NCBI RefSeq assembly: GCF_000620845.1
Contig: NZ_KK211189.1
Coordinates: 2,263,878 to 2,327,877 of the forward strand
Source: Exiguobacterium marinum DSM 16307
GTDB taxonomy: Bacteria > Bacillota > Bacilli > Exiguobacteriales > Exiguobacteriaceae
Length of the DNA stretch: 64,000 nucleotides
Direction of reading: 5' to 3'
The notes under the pieces were generated by a model, which was not told the DNA's origin, did no database searches, and saw only the letters and a list, made by a program, of their open reading frames with translations. Within the stretch, counting starts at the first letter, position 1. Every line of letters begins with the position of its first letter. This document shows positions 50,289 through 58,201 of this stretch, in pieces. The translations under genes and the position numbers were made by a program.

Positions 50289-50815
50289 TTGTCTTCCTCC
50301 TTTGTAACTATAACTTCCTTCTCAGCTAATTCCTTATCAATAAGAACCTCTCGGCTGACCGGCTTGACTTGTTCGTCCTCTGGTGCCACGTCCTGTGCAA
50401 TACGGTCAACGGTCGGCTCTGGTTTGTCGCCCTGTAACTGCGCGAGGACATCGACCAATTGTTGCGGAAGTGGCACACCTAGAAGCGCGCAGTTCTCGGT
50501 GACTGACAAACCTTTTCGAGCGATATAGTAATAGATCACGAGTGTACGCAGAACAGGCATCGAGTTATTCAACATCTCGTCTGCGAGAACAGCAACGATG
50601 ATAACAAAAAAGACAACACCCTTCCGGATGCCCCCTCAAAACATAACATCGCTATTTATTTTTTTATACTTGGCTGCGGCAAGAAATCCTGTCATATAAT
50701 CTATGACGATTAGTGTGACGAGCAGTTTAATCGCCACATCCCATCCCCCTAATAGAGCGGTGACTCTCGTCGCGATTATTACGACGATTCCCTCTGCGAA
50801 TTGTTGTGTGCGCAT
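50285..50815 (-). pseudogene. Phage holin gene with an in-frame stop
   Basis: A single frame of 176 codons interrupted by TGA at 50633-50635. The first part (MRTQQFAEGIVVIIATRVTA, WDVAIKLLVTLIVIDYMTGFLAA) and second part (GVVFFVIIVAVLADEMLNNS, LVIYYYIARKGLSVTENCALLGVPLP) together match the toxin secretion/phage lysis holin family. The neighbouring second copy reads FEGGIHK here, where this one reads F-stop-GGIRK (GAG GGC replaced by TGA GGG). The ATG at 50815 follows GGAGG. Probably broken. Confidence 0.8.
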
Positions 50816-51007
50816 AACGCGCCTCCTTTTCGGGATCTTGGCAGGTTGCATACACTGAGTGAGCCCCTTTGCATTAGTATGAATTACTCCATGAGAAAAG
50901 GCGCCGATAGAACGACGCCGAAACAAAATGAATTTATTAACATTGTTTAAAATATCTTTTAAACATAAACTTAATTGAGGTGTATAGTTGACAGCTTTTT
51001 GTAGAAT

Positions 51008-51283
51008 TCATCCTATTCTAATAAAAATGCCGTCGCTTTTTTCGATCTTCTCAACATCTTCTCTGCTCTTTTTACCTTCTGGCAAGATTTTCAGAAGTTC
51101 AGTTTGTACATAAATTATTTCCTGCTCAGATAAAACTTTTGGCTTTTCAATCTCTAGATTCGCTCCTTTTAAAAAAGCCAACATTTCACTTCCTTTCAAA
51201 TATCCAAATAACTTCAAGGTATAGATACTATCTTCTTCAAATTCAGCATAATGCACCGCGAACAATTCCCGGTCAGAATACAT
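51008..51283 (-). CDS. Unknown 91-residue acidic protein
   Basis: Frame with an AAAGGTG site and ATG at 51283. The product begins MYSDRELFAVHYAEFEEDSI and has EKPKVLSEQEIIYVQTELLKILP near the middle, mostly helical and charged, no cysteine, no membrane span. It sits between the two holin copies on the same strand. AT-rich. No family recognised. Confidence 0.5.
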   Translation of the reverse strand: MYSDRELFAVHYAEFEEDSIYTLKLFGYLKGSEMLAFLKGANLEIEKPKVLSEQEIIYVQTELLKILPEGKKSREDVEKIEKSDGIFIRIG

Positions 51284-51410
51284 CTGATTTCACACCTTTC
51301 TTTAGACTTCTGTTCGATATTTTATATTCGATTATAAATGCAGTAGTCCTTCTCTTTTGTAAATAGATTATGTTATTTAAAGGATTTGTTCATAATTTCC
51401 GGCAAATAAC

Positions 51411-51743
51411 TCAATACCGCTGTCGACAAGGTACCGATACACTTGTGATTTCAGTGATAATTAGTCCCACTCGTGCAATATAGCAATAGATGACTAGTGT
51501 CCATAAAACAGACATCGAATTATTAATCATCTCATCTGTGAAGACAGCAACAATGATTACAAAAAAGACGATATCTTTATGGATGCCGCCCTCAAACATG
51601 ACATCTCTATTTAGTATTTTATGGTTGGCTGCGGTGAGAAGCCCTGTCATATAATCTATGATGACGAGTAGTTTAATCGCCACATCCCATCCCGCTAATC
51701 GAGAGATGACGACGGCTCCTTATGTTGTTTGTTGTGTACGCAT
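51411..51743 (-). pseudogene. Second, decayed holin copy
   Basis: Homologous to the holin at 50285-50815: ATGCG(T/C)ACACAACAA start after GGAGGCGC, then an early TAA (MRTQQTT-stop), a readable middle (WDVAIKLLVIIDYMTGLLTAANHKILNRDVMFEGGIHKDIVFFVIIV) and a diverged, shortened C-terminus ending VPCRQRY. Compared with the first copy it lacks several codons near the N-terminus. A duplicated and degraded lysis gene. Confidence 0.75.
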
Positions 51744-51860
51744 GATGCGCCTCCTTTTCGGAGTCGTGAAAGATTGTATCCTCTATGTGATCCCCTCATA
51801 ATAATCATTAATGAATAAACTTTGATGTATGGCCAGTCCATATTAGGAGGAGATGTTTTA

Positions 51861-52523
51861 ATGAAATTTAATAAAGCAAACTTACACAGACTCGATAATG
51901 ATATCTCGAATAATATTTTAGAATCGGCAGTTCAAATGATACCTATCGTTGGTGGTCCCATAGCAACACTGGTCTTCGGGAGTCTTCGCGACATTCAAGC
52001 TAGACGCCTAGAGGATTTCCTTCATCAAATTTCAGCAGAAATCAATCAAGTAAAAATCCAATTTGTTGATTTTTCTCTTCATGATGAAGATAAATTAGCC
52101 GCGCTGTTAGAAGACCTCTTTGAAAAAGTTAGTAAAGAACCTCTTAAAGAAAAGCTACATTTTTTTAAATTATACTTTTTCAACATGTTACTTACTCCAA
52201 CAGATACAAATTATGATGAAAGAAGATATTTTTTGCAGTGTCTTGAAAACATGAATCTAATGGATTGTAGAGCCGTGCTTCATTTAAATGAATTCAAAGA
52301 ACCAGTAAGTTCATATGATTTGAACATTGATGGAATATCACAATATAAACTCACTGGTTCATTAAACCGTTTGAAACATTACGGTTTTGTGACTACATCT
52401 TCAAAAGGAATGACTTTCGGCACAACTAATAAAGAATTAGATGGAGATGTTGAAGTCAACTCATACGGTAAAGACTTCATCGATTTTTGTTTAACCGAAT
52501 CAAAAAAAGCATCTGCAACATGA
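51861..52523 (+). CDS. Unknown 220-residue AT-rich protein, possible moron or defence gene
   Basis: The only forward gene inside the phage remnant, with a TTAGGAGGAG site and ATG at 51861. Residues 10-50 (LESAVQMIPIVGGPIATLVFGSLRDIQARRLEDFLHQI) look like an amphipathic or membrane-touching glycine-rich hairpin. Residues 60-130 are helical and the C-terminal third (ISQYKLTGSLNRLKHYGFVTTSSKGMTF) resembles a winged-helix pattern. Low GC relative to neighbours and monocistronic. No family recognised; function not assigned. Confidence 0.65.
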   Translation: MKFNKANLHRLDNDISNNILESAVQMIPIVGGPIATLVFGSLRDIQARRLEDFLHQISAEINQVKIQFVDFSLHDEDKLAALLEDLFEKVSKEPLKEKLHFFKLYFFNMLLTPTDTNYDERRYFLQCLENMNLMDCRAVLHLNEFKEPVSSYDLNIDGISQYKLTGSLNRLKHYGFVTTSSKGMTFGTTNKELDGDVEVNSYGKDFIDFCLTESKKASAT

Positions 52524-52582
52524 CACTTATTTAATAAGATGACTAGCCTCTGGATGAAAAAATACCATTTAGCTACGTGAAG

Positions 52583-52865
52583 TTAAATTTGTTCTTCAAT
52601 CAGCAATTTTTTGTAAGTCATCGTCTCGTCAAACTCTTGCGTCGTGATGTACGTCAGTTCAAGCGCTAAGAATGTCCGTGTCCGAATAGTTCTCTCCGGC
52701 GTACTTCTTGACGTGTGAAACGTACTCTTGACGGATTTCAGGGAAACGGCGTGTTCCGTCCTTATAGATTGCTTTTGCGTAGGCGATTACGAGCGATTGA
52801 TAAAAAGGAAATTAAAGTGATCGGCAAGTTGGTGGCCGTTATGTCGCCGCCGGACTTTAAGTTTT
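52583..52865 (-). pseudogene. Phage tail gene debris
   Basis: Reverse-strand reading gives LKSGGDITATNLP, the sort of C-terminal seen in tail proteins, then IVIAYAKAIYKDGTRRFPEI and EYVSHVKKYAGENYSDTDIL, then, after a frame change near 52663, LELTYITTQEFDETMTYKKL and a stop at 52583. The second piece resembles small XkdX-like phage proteins found before the holin. Identification rests on pattern memory only. Confidence 0.5.
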
Positions 52866-52915
52866 GAGCACTATTATAAAAAGTAATGATTCTAGAAAAT
52901 TTAAATATTAAGCAG

Positions 52916-52967
52916 AGTCAAAAAGTGTTGGATGCCCTCTATAATGGGTTTCCAATATTTTTTGACT
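52916..52967. repeat. 17-bp inverted repeat with 18-base loop
   Basis: AGTCAAAAAGTGTTGGA (52916-52932) and TCCAATATTTTTTGACT (52951-52967) pair at 15 of 17 positions, the other two as wobble pairs. The loop has CCCT...TGGG. It may be a transcription hairpin, an IS end remnant (the right-hand sequence recalls ISL3-type ends) or an operator. Confidence 0.55.
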
Positions 52968-53133
52968 TCGATTTAATGAATTGAACAATCTTGAGCACAA
53001 TCCACATTGTATTAACCTATTTGTTGAACAATACGCAAATGTGAACATTTTATTTGGTATTATAGCTCTTAGAGAGGTTCCACTCTATTTCATAATATAG
53101 TGCTGCATATTCTACTTCATTGGGGGAAAAATA

Positions 53134-54012
53134 ATGAACAGAGATGGAAAAGTTATTTCGTTTATAAATATGAAAGGCGGAGTTGGAAAAACAACATTAT
53201 GTATCGAACTAGCCGATCAAATATCTAATAGACAAAAATCAGATGGATCAAACTATAAGATATTATTAATTGATATTGATCCACAGGCTAATTTAACTCA
53301 AGCTATAAATGAACATTTTTATCCTGCCGATGAGGATATTCCTACGAAATCTATTGAACTTCTTTTTAATAAAAAGCCAATGGGATTCAAGCCAGAAGAT
53401 ATAATTGTAAGTCTACCTAACGAAAACTTGGATTTGATTCCAGGTGAGTTGGAAACAGTATTTTTAGAGAGAGCAAGTGGAAATTCAACTAGTCAAAAAC
53501 TAATGGATTTTATTCTGGATTACAAAATAAAAGAATCATACGATTTAATAATTGTAGATTGCCCACCTACATACTCAATTTATACCGAGATGGCTTTTTT
53601 CGTTAGTGACTACTATTTTATACCGGTAATTCCTGATAAATATTCATTGTTAGGTGTGGATTTGCTAGAACGTGTAGTTTCCGACATTATTTTAAACAAT
53701 AAAAACTCCATATTTAAGGAAAAGGTACCACAAAATATCGGAGTAATTTTTACCAGAGTGAATGTGAAAGAAAAGCCAAAACAAGAAAATTACATGAATG
53801 CTCTTAAGTCATCTCCTCTTGCTAAAGCAAAGAATCTATACATTTTCCCTGAGCATTTTAAAGAATCTAATAAATTGTCTACATTTGAACTTGGAAAGTT
53901 AGTATCTGACACTGAAGATCAACGTTTACAAAAAATGATGGACAACATATGCGATGATTTTTTAGCAAGAATTGATAGCTTTAACAATCCTACATTGGAA
54001 GGAGACGATTAA
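53134..54012 (+). CDS. ParA-family ATPase of a three-gene operon
   Basis: ATPase of 292 residues with deviant Walker A FINMKGGVGKTTLCIELA near residue 10, Walker A' LLIDIDPQANLTQAI near 48, and Walker B DLIIVDCPPTYSIYTEMAFF near 130. It is close to plasmid ParA/Soj ATPases, yet no ParB or replication gene is present. The ATG follows TTGGGGGAAAA. AT-rich, unlike the chromosome. The next gene starts one base after its stop. A role in partition of an element or in defence cannot be told. Confidence 0.85.
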   Translation: MNRDGKVISFINMKGGVGKTTLCIELADQISNRQKSDGSNYKILLIDIDPQANLTQAINEHFYPADEDIPTKSIELLFNKKPMGFKPEDIIVSLPNENLDLIPGELETVFLERASGNSTSQKLMDFILDYKIKESYDLIIVDCPPTYSIYTEMAFFVSDYYFIPVIPDKYSLLGVDLLERVVSDIILNNKNSIFKEKVPQNIGVIFTRVNVKEKPKQENYMNALKSSPLAKAKNLYIFPEHFKESNKLSTFELGKLVSDTEDQRLQKMMDNICDDFLARIDSFNNPTLEGDD

Positions 54013-54013
54013 A

Positions 54014-54433
54014 GTGAATAATTATCTCGATAAGAAGATACAAAAACTTTCTACTGACAAAGATGAAATTCAATTAAAAATGGATTTATACAGTACAATG
54101 ATCCCTTTTTTATTATCTACTGATAATTTTAGTAGGAATAATGAAATCAAAGATTTTACTAACCGATTAAAACTAAAAGAAGAAATGAAAGATTACTTAT
54201 TTGCGAGTAGAACTCAAGTAGCAGGTCGTATAGTTAGGGAAATAGAAGATTTTAATGAAATTCAATTAAAAGAAAACATTCAAATCTTTAAAGCTTATAA
54301 TAATTCCAAGATAAATAATATAAGTGAGCAGTCTAATCGAAATGTTTCAAGGAAAAATAAGAATAAAGCAGAAGAAAAAATACTTAAAATGATGGATAAA
54401 TACAGTAGAAATAAGGATAGTATAGATGAATAG
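54014..54433 (+). CDS. Charged helical protein, second gene of the ParA operon
   Basis: 139 residues from a GTG at 54014, nine bases after GGAG. Rich in Lys, Glu, Asn, without hydrophobic spans; stretches such as LKLKEEMKDYLFASRTQVAGRIVREIEDFNEIQLKENI suggest long helices or coiled coil, and the C-terminal third is basic (SRKNKNKAEEKILKMMDKYSR). It could bind DNA or the ParA partner. It ends eight bases into the next gene. No family recognised. Confidence 0.7.
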   Translation: MNNYLDKKIQKLSTDKDEIQLKMDLYSTMIPFLLSTDNFSRNNEIKDFTNRLKLKEEMKDYLFASRTQVAGRIVREIEDFNEIQLKENIQIFKAYNNSKINNISEQSNRNVSRKNKNKAEEKILKMMDKYSRNKDSIDE

Positions 54434-55106
54434 AGATCGACGAATTCGAAAAGATTTTGAAAGTTACCAGAATTTTTTGAATGAATATTTTCCGAAATTC
54501 AATTCAATAGAAGAAGATTTATATGACTTTTATTCGTATGTAAATAACACATTTGTTTTATGTGATTTACTTATCGAACATAATAAAGTTGATAAAAGTA
54601 ACAACTACTTTAACCTTATTATTGAGTATAGAGAGTTTTATGCGCGGTTACTAACGACAGTTGCAATAAACGATAAATTTTTGATTGAAAACATTTTGAG
54701 GATAATAATCGAAAAAATTTACAGGATTCTTTTTGGAATATTAAAAGACAAAAAAATTGAACGAACTATTCGTAAAGAATCTCGTGAAAAAATGAAAAAA
54801 ATATTGGAAGGAACTATTGAAATCAGTAGATTCGAGTCGTTAAATAATTTATATAACGACTATTCTCAAAAGGTTCATCATACAGATTCTGTTCCTACTG
54901 ACTATTATGATCTTACTAAACGCTTAGAATATAAGGAACATTCTTTGAGAGAATTTATTAAAAGCATGGAAAAAATAGAGAAGATTTTTTTACATGAAGT
55001 TTTTTTAGTTTTGTCGCCTGATAGTGAAAAAGAAGAAACTTCATATAGAATGAAAATTCGAAACAATACTTCTGATTATATAATTAACACTCTAAATCTG
55101 AACTAA
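54426..55106 (+). CDS. Helical unknown protein, third gene of the ParA operon
   Basis: 226 residues, all-helical appearance. The N-terminal half (LYDFYSYVNNTFVLCDLLIEHNKVD...YREFYARLLTTVAINDKF) is hydrophobic-amphipathic; later LYNDYSQKVHHTD near 155 resembles the Y..YS..VH segment of some HEPN-like helical proteins, only a hint. The frame overlaps the second gene by eight bases, so translation is coupled. No family recognised; no catalytic motif is certain. Confidence 0.72.
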   Translation: MNRDRRIRKDFESYQNFLNEYFPKFNSIEEDLYDFYSYVNNTFVLCDLLIEHNKVDKSNNYFNLIIEYREFYARLLTTVAINDKFLIENILRIIIEKIYRILFGILKDKKIERTIRKESREKMKKILEGTIEISRFESLNNLYNDYSQKVHHTDSVPTDYYDLTKRLEYKEHSLREFIKSMEKIEKIFLHEVFLVLSPDSEKEETSYRMKIRNNTSDYIINTLNLN

Positions 55107-55258
55107 TTCTGAAACAGCAACATCTACTATTCAGTAAATTTCTACAAACCCGTCTGACTTTCTCTGCATATATTCTGATAGAGTACTCATGATTACAAAA
55201 AAGCAGACCGTAATAAGAAAGATGAAATTAATCTAAATCACTTAAATAAAAGCAAACA

Positions 55259-55286
55259 AAAACCACCTTTTAATGGGTGGTTTTTG
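55259..55286 (+). terminator. Terminator after the ParA operon
   Basis: AAACCACC-TTTTAAT-GGGTGGTTTTTG; A and T tracts on both sides. Confidence 0.8.
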
Positions 55287-55424
55287 TGCATCAATAGTTG
55301 CATATTTAATTTTACTTTAAAAAATTTTATTTTTACCCATTTCCTATTATTTTAAACTGTTGACTTTATCCACAGAAATAATCTATATTTAAGGTGCTCA
55401 TATACCAAGTTGTATAAGGAGACA

Positions 55425-55459
55425 CCGCTCATCGAATATCGAAGGGCGGCCTTTTTTTT
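55425..55459 (+). terminator. Second terminator-like hairpin
   Basis: CCGCTC pairs with GGGCGG (one G-U) around ATCGAATATCGAA, then CC and eight Ts. It lies just before the convergent DUF3800 unit. Confidence 0.5.
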
Positions 55460-55465
55460 GTGAAT

Positions 55466-56074
55466 TTAAAAAGGTGATTTCTTAAATTTAACATAATCTT
55501 TGTCAAACTGTTTAGCTGAGTCAACGTAAAATACAGGATATGCTGCAACAAGTATATAATTATCACTTTTTGAGTTAAAACGTAAAATGATAATGTAATC
55601 AATGTCAAGCTCATGATCTACAAAACGAATGAACTCTCTGGTCTCCCATTTGTTACTTCTTTTATTTTTTATTTTTTTCTTAAATTGCATAACCCTTGGA
55701 TCACCAGTATTACAAAGTGATAGAATAGCTTCTGTAAAATTTATTCTATGGGCTCTGTAAGTACATAACTTCCTTTCTCCTAATCCTCCTTTTAAATCTA
55801 CTTTAAAGGCCTCAGTATCACAGTTTGTGGGACATATTCTTTTTGATTCACATCTTGTACAAGGTAACACTTTAAATGTTTCACCTAGTCCAAGCGAGAC
55901 CAAATGCCAAAATTCACTTTCTCTTCCTAGTATTAAATGTTCGTGTCTTAAAATGACTTTTTTCCCGTTAAAAATTAATCCTTTACTTTTTAAACTCCGA
56001 AAATATTCGTATATGCGGTCAAAATTTTGATGAAAATCAGTGCTTGAGACAGGAATAATTTCAAAATTACTCAT
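55466..56074 (-). CDS. Partner gene of the DUF3800 protein, unknown (nuclease-like C-terminus?)
   Basis: 202 residues from the ATG at 56074, which overlaps the stop of the upstream DUF3800 gene. The middle has a cysteine group, PCTRCESKRICPTNCDTE near 80, that may bind zinc. The C-terminus (WETREFIRFVDHELDIDYIIILRF...YILVAAYPVFYV) recalls BECR-type RNase folds (barnase/EndoU/colicin-like) in its strand pattern and the AYP end; this is weak inference. AT-rich. Possibly toxin or effector paired with DUF3800. Confidence 0.65.
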   Translation of the reverse strand: MSNFEIIPVSSTDFHQNFDRIYEYFRSLKSKGLIFNGKKVILRHEHLILGRESEFWHLVSLGLGETFKVLPCTRCESKRICPTNCDTEAFKVDLKGGLGERKLCTYRAHRINFTEAILSLCNTGDPRVMQFKKKIKNKRSNKWETREFIRFVDHELDIDYIIILRFNSKSDNYILVAAYPVFYVDSAKQFDKDYVKFKKSPF

Positions 56075-56784
56075 TCCTTTACCACCGTTCCTCTCGGAGT
56101 CCAAACAAAACGATTAAATTTCTTCTCCCTAATCGATGTTGTTGTGATTAAAGAAGTAGAAATATAACTTTCGATATATGAGATGAGTTCTTGTTTAGCA
56201 TCGCTAGTTTTCATTTTTCTAGATTTGTAACTACACGCGCCTATAAATAAATCGCACAACTGCAAAAGTTCACTTTCGTTCGACCTAATTTGTACCATAT
56301 CCTTGATTTTATATGTGGAAGTAAAATAACGTGGATTATTTTTAATAATTTTATTTAATGTATTTAATTTTTCTCCGCCATGAGTATCCTTAATATCCAG
56401 AAAAAATCTATATTCATGTTTATCTTCCATTAAATTATTTAATAACAAATAATACATTTTATAAAACCAAGTATCATGATCGCTATCATTAAATTTTTCA
56501 TGATCTAATTCTTTTTTTCCATTAGCAATTACAACCCTTAGATATAAATCCTCGTGTTGAAAAAAATAATCCACTAATTCCTTATACATTTCAATCTTAC
56601 TTGGAGAAACTTTCACCCATTTAATTTCCGACCACGATGAGACTCCATGCTTAGACTTTATAGAACGAATATTAGAATAGTGCAGAGTTTTATTATCCTC
56701 TTGACATTGAATTGCTCCTAAAACCATTGAGTCAAACCCATCATTTTGAATATGACAGCTTTCATCACAGAAAACTAATTTCAT
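56071..56784 (-). CDS. DUF3800 protein (RNase H-like fold)
   Basis: 237 residues. DUF3800 hallmarks: KLVFCDESCHI at the N-terminus (Asp-Glu-Ser), VVIANGKKELDH, RFFLDIKDTHGGEKLNTL near 128 (second Asp), and ESELLQLCDLFIGACSY near 175 (third Asp), a likely metal-dependent RNase H-like active site. Members occur in phages and accessory islands; activity is unproven. The ATG follows GAGAGGG. First gene of a two-gene unit. Confidence 0.78.
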   Translation of the reverse strand: MKLVFCDESCHIQNDGFDSMVLGAIQCQEDNKTLHYSNIRSIKSKHGVSSWSEIKWVKVSPSKIEMYKELVDYFFQHEDLYLRVVIANGKKELDHEKFNDSDHDTWFYKMYYLLLNNLMEDKHEYRFFLDIKDTHGGEKLNTLNKIIKNNPRYFTSTYKIKDMVQIRSNESELLQLCDLFIGACSYKSRKMKTSDAKQELISYIESYISTSLITTTSIREKKFNRFVWTPRGTVVKE

Positions 56785-57054
56785 AAGAAAACCCTCTCAT
56801 TTAGATAATCATAATCCTAGTCTATATATTAAAATTAATTATTTTTACGTCATTAATTATTTATTATCGTTTATTAATAAAACAAGGGTACTACAAATTT
56901 ATGATTAGTACAATTTAAGTTATCGATTACATTTAATAACCATTTTCCAATATATTTTTCCCTTAATATAACATATATCATTTATACCTAATTCTTGAAA
57001 ACTAAATTCAAATGAGTAGTAAATTTTATATAATATTTTAAAGGAGGTTTCGGG

Positions 57055-57863
57055 ATGAGTGAAAAACGAATAGGACTCTATATTAGAGTTTCGACAGAAG
57101 AACAAGCTGTTGAAGGCTACTCTATTTCAGGTCAGCGTGAACGCTTAAAAGCATTTTGTGTCGCACAGAGTTAGGAAACGATTAAATTTTATGTGGATGA
57201 AGGGATCTCTGGACGTTCCACAGAGCGCCTAGCACTAAAGAAAATGATGAAAGACATCGAGGATGGGTTAATTGATGTACTACTAGTGTATCGACTTGAT
57301 CGACTTACTAGAAGTGTTCGTGATTTACACGACATTTTGGATTTCCTTGAGAAACACAACTGTCAATTCCGTTCAGCAACAGAAGTCTATGATACCTCGA
57401 CAGCTATGGGCAGAATGTTCATTACCATCGTAGCTGCTATAGCCGAATGGGAATCCGCGAACTTAGGTGAGCGAGTAAGACTCGGGCAGATTGAAAAAGC
57501 AAGACAAGGTGAATGGTCCGCTCCCGCTCCGTATGGCTTCAGAAAGAACAATCAAAAACGCCTGGAAGTAAATCCAGACGAGATTGAGGTCGTAAAACTA
57601 AAAGCACATAAGGTTAAAGAGTGTAACAGCTTCCATCAACTATTGATGTATATGTAAAATATGTCCTTCAAGCTGCGAAAATCATATAATTGGCAGATTT
57701 CATCTCTCCTAGACTATTTCATAAACATAATTCATTATGGTGGCTATAAAATTGAACGATGAAGTCTAAAAGGTGCTTAAGAACGAACTTTGACCAAAGG
57801 AGATTTTGTGCAGCTACAAAACATCAACTTCAGGGAAAAACAAATTGTAAAACCGTACAAATT
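57055..57863 (+). pseudogene. Large serine recombinase, decayed
   Basis: Reading from the ATG at 57055 after AAAGGAGG: MSEKRIGLYIRVSTEEQAVEG (catalytic Ser near 13), YSISGQRERL, a TAG at 57172-57174 (codon 40, likely from Trp), then VDEGISGRSTERLAL, YRLDRLTRSVRDLHDIL, EWESANLGERV and GEWSAPAPYGF. Further stops occur at codons 201, 236 and 242, yet the frame stays readable (YFINIIHYGGYKIER, ERTLTKGDFVQLQNIN) up to the radC repeat. The normal C-terminal end is missing. It was probably the integrase of this island. Confidence 0.85.
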
Positions 57864-58201
57864 AAAAAGCAGACATCACGATGCCTGCTCTCTACTCCTC
57901 ATCCATTCATATATCCCCGCTGCTTCATACTGATATAATGGTCCTCCCCGATGATGACATGGTCGAGACAGGCGATGCCGACGATATTGCCCGCTTCGAC
58001 CAACCGTTCAGACACCTCGATGTCTTCCCGACTCGGGGTCGCGTCCCCGCTCGGATGATTGTGAACGGCGATAAAGCACGCCGCCGACAACTTGAGCGCC
58101 TCGCGGAACACATCGCGCGGGTGCACGATGGACGAGTTGAGCCCACCGACGAACAACGTCTTCCTCGCGATGAGCTGATTTTTTGTGTTCAAATACAGAC
58201 A
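57864..58201 (-). repeat. Right copy of the radC 3'-end repeat (part of intact radC)
   Basis: Matches 47252-47484, includes the terminator hairpin AGCAGGCATC-GT-GATGTCTGCT (57868-57889) followed by TTTTT on the reverse strand and the last 100 codons of intact radC. The shared end CAAATACAGACA (58190-58201) is a candidate recombination core. Confidence 0.85.

Larger units (their letters stand above)
52524..53133. other. Gene-poor stretch upstream of the ParA-type operon
   Basis: 610 bases. The first half (52583-52865) holds phage tail gene debris on the reverse strand; 52916-52967 is a 17-bp inverted repeat; the rest is AT-rich and probably contains the promoter of the ParA operon (e.g. GGTATTATAGC near 53058). 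Confidence 0.6.
55107..55465. other. Gap with two terminators
   Basis: 359 bases, AT-rich. No credible frame. It holds the terminator of the ParA operon (55259-55286) and a second hairpin (55425-55459). Confidence 0.6.

Noticed and set aside
50633-50635. TGA as selenocysteine or read-through in the holin
   Set aside because: Homologous copy has Glu there, no selenocysteine machinery or SECIS seen; a plain nonsense change is simpler.
53134-55106. Plasmid partition locus with origin
   Set aside because: No ParB, no iteron repeats and no replication protein were seen near the ParA gene.
56785-57054. Small ORFs in the AT-rich gap before the recombinase
   Set aside because: No ribosome sites and frames under 65 codons with biased composition; treated as non-coding.
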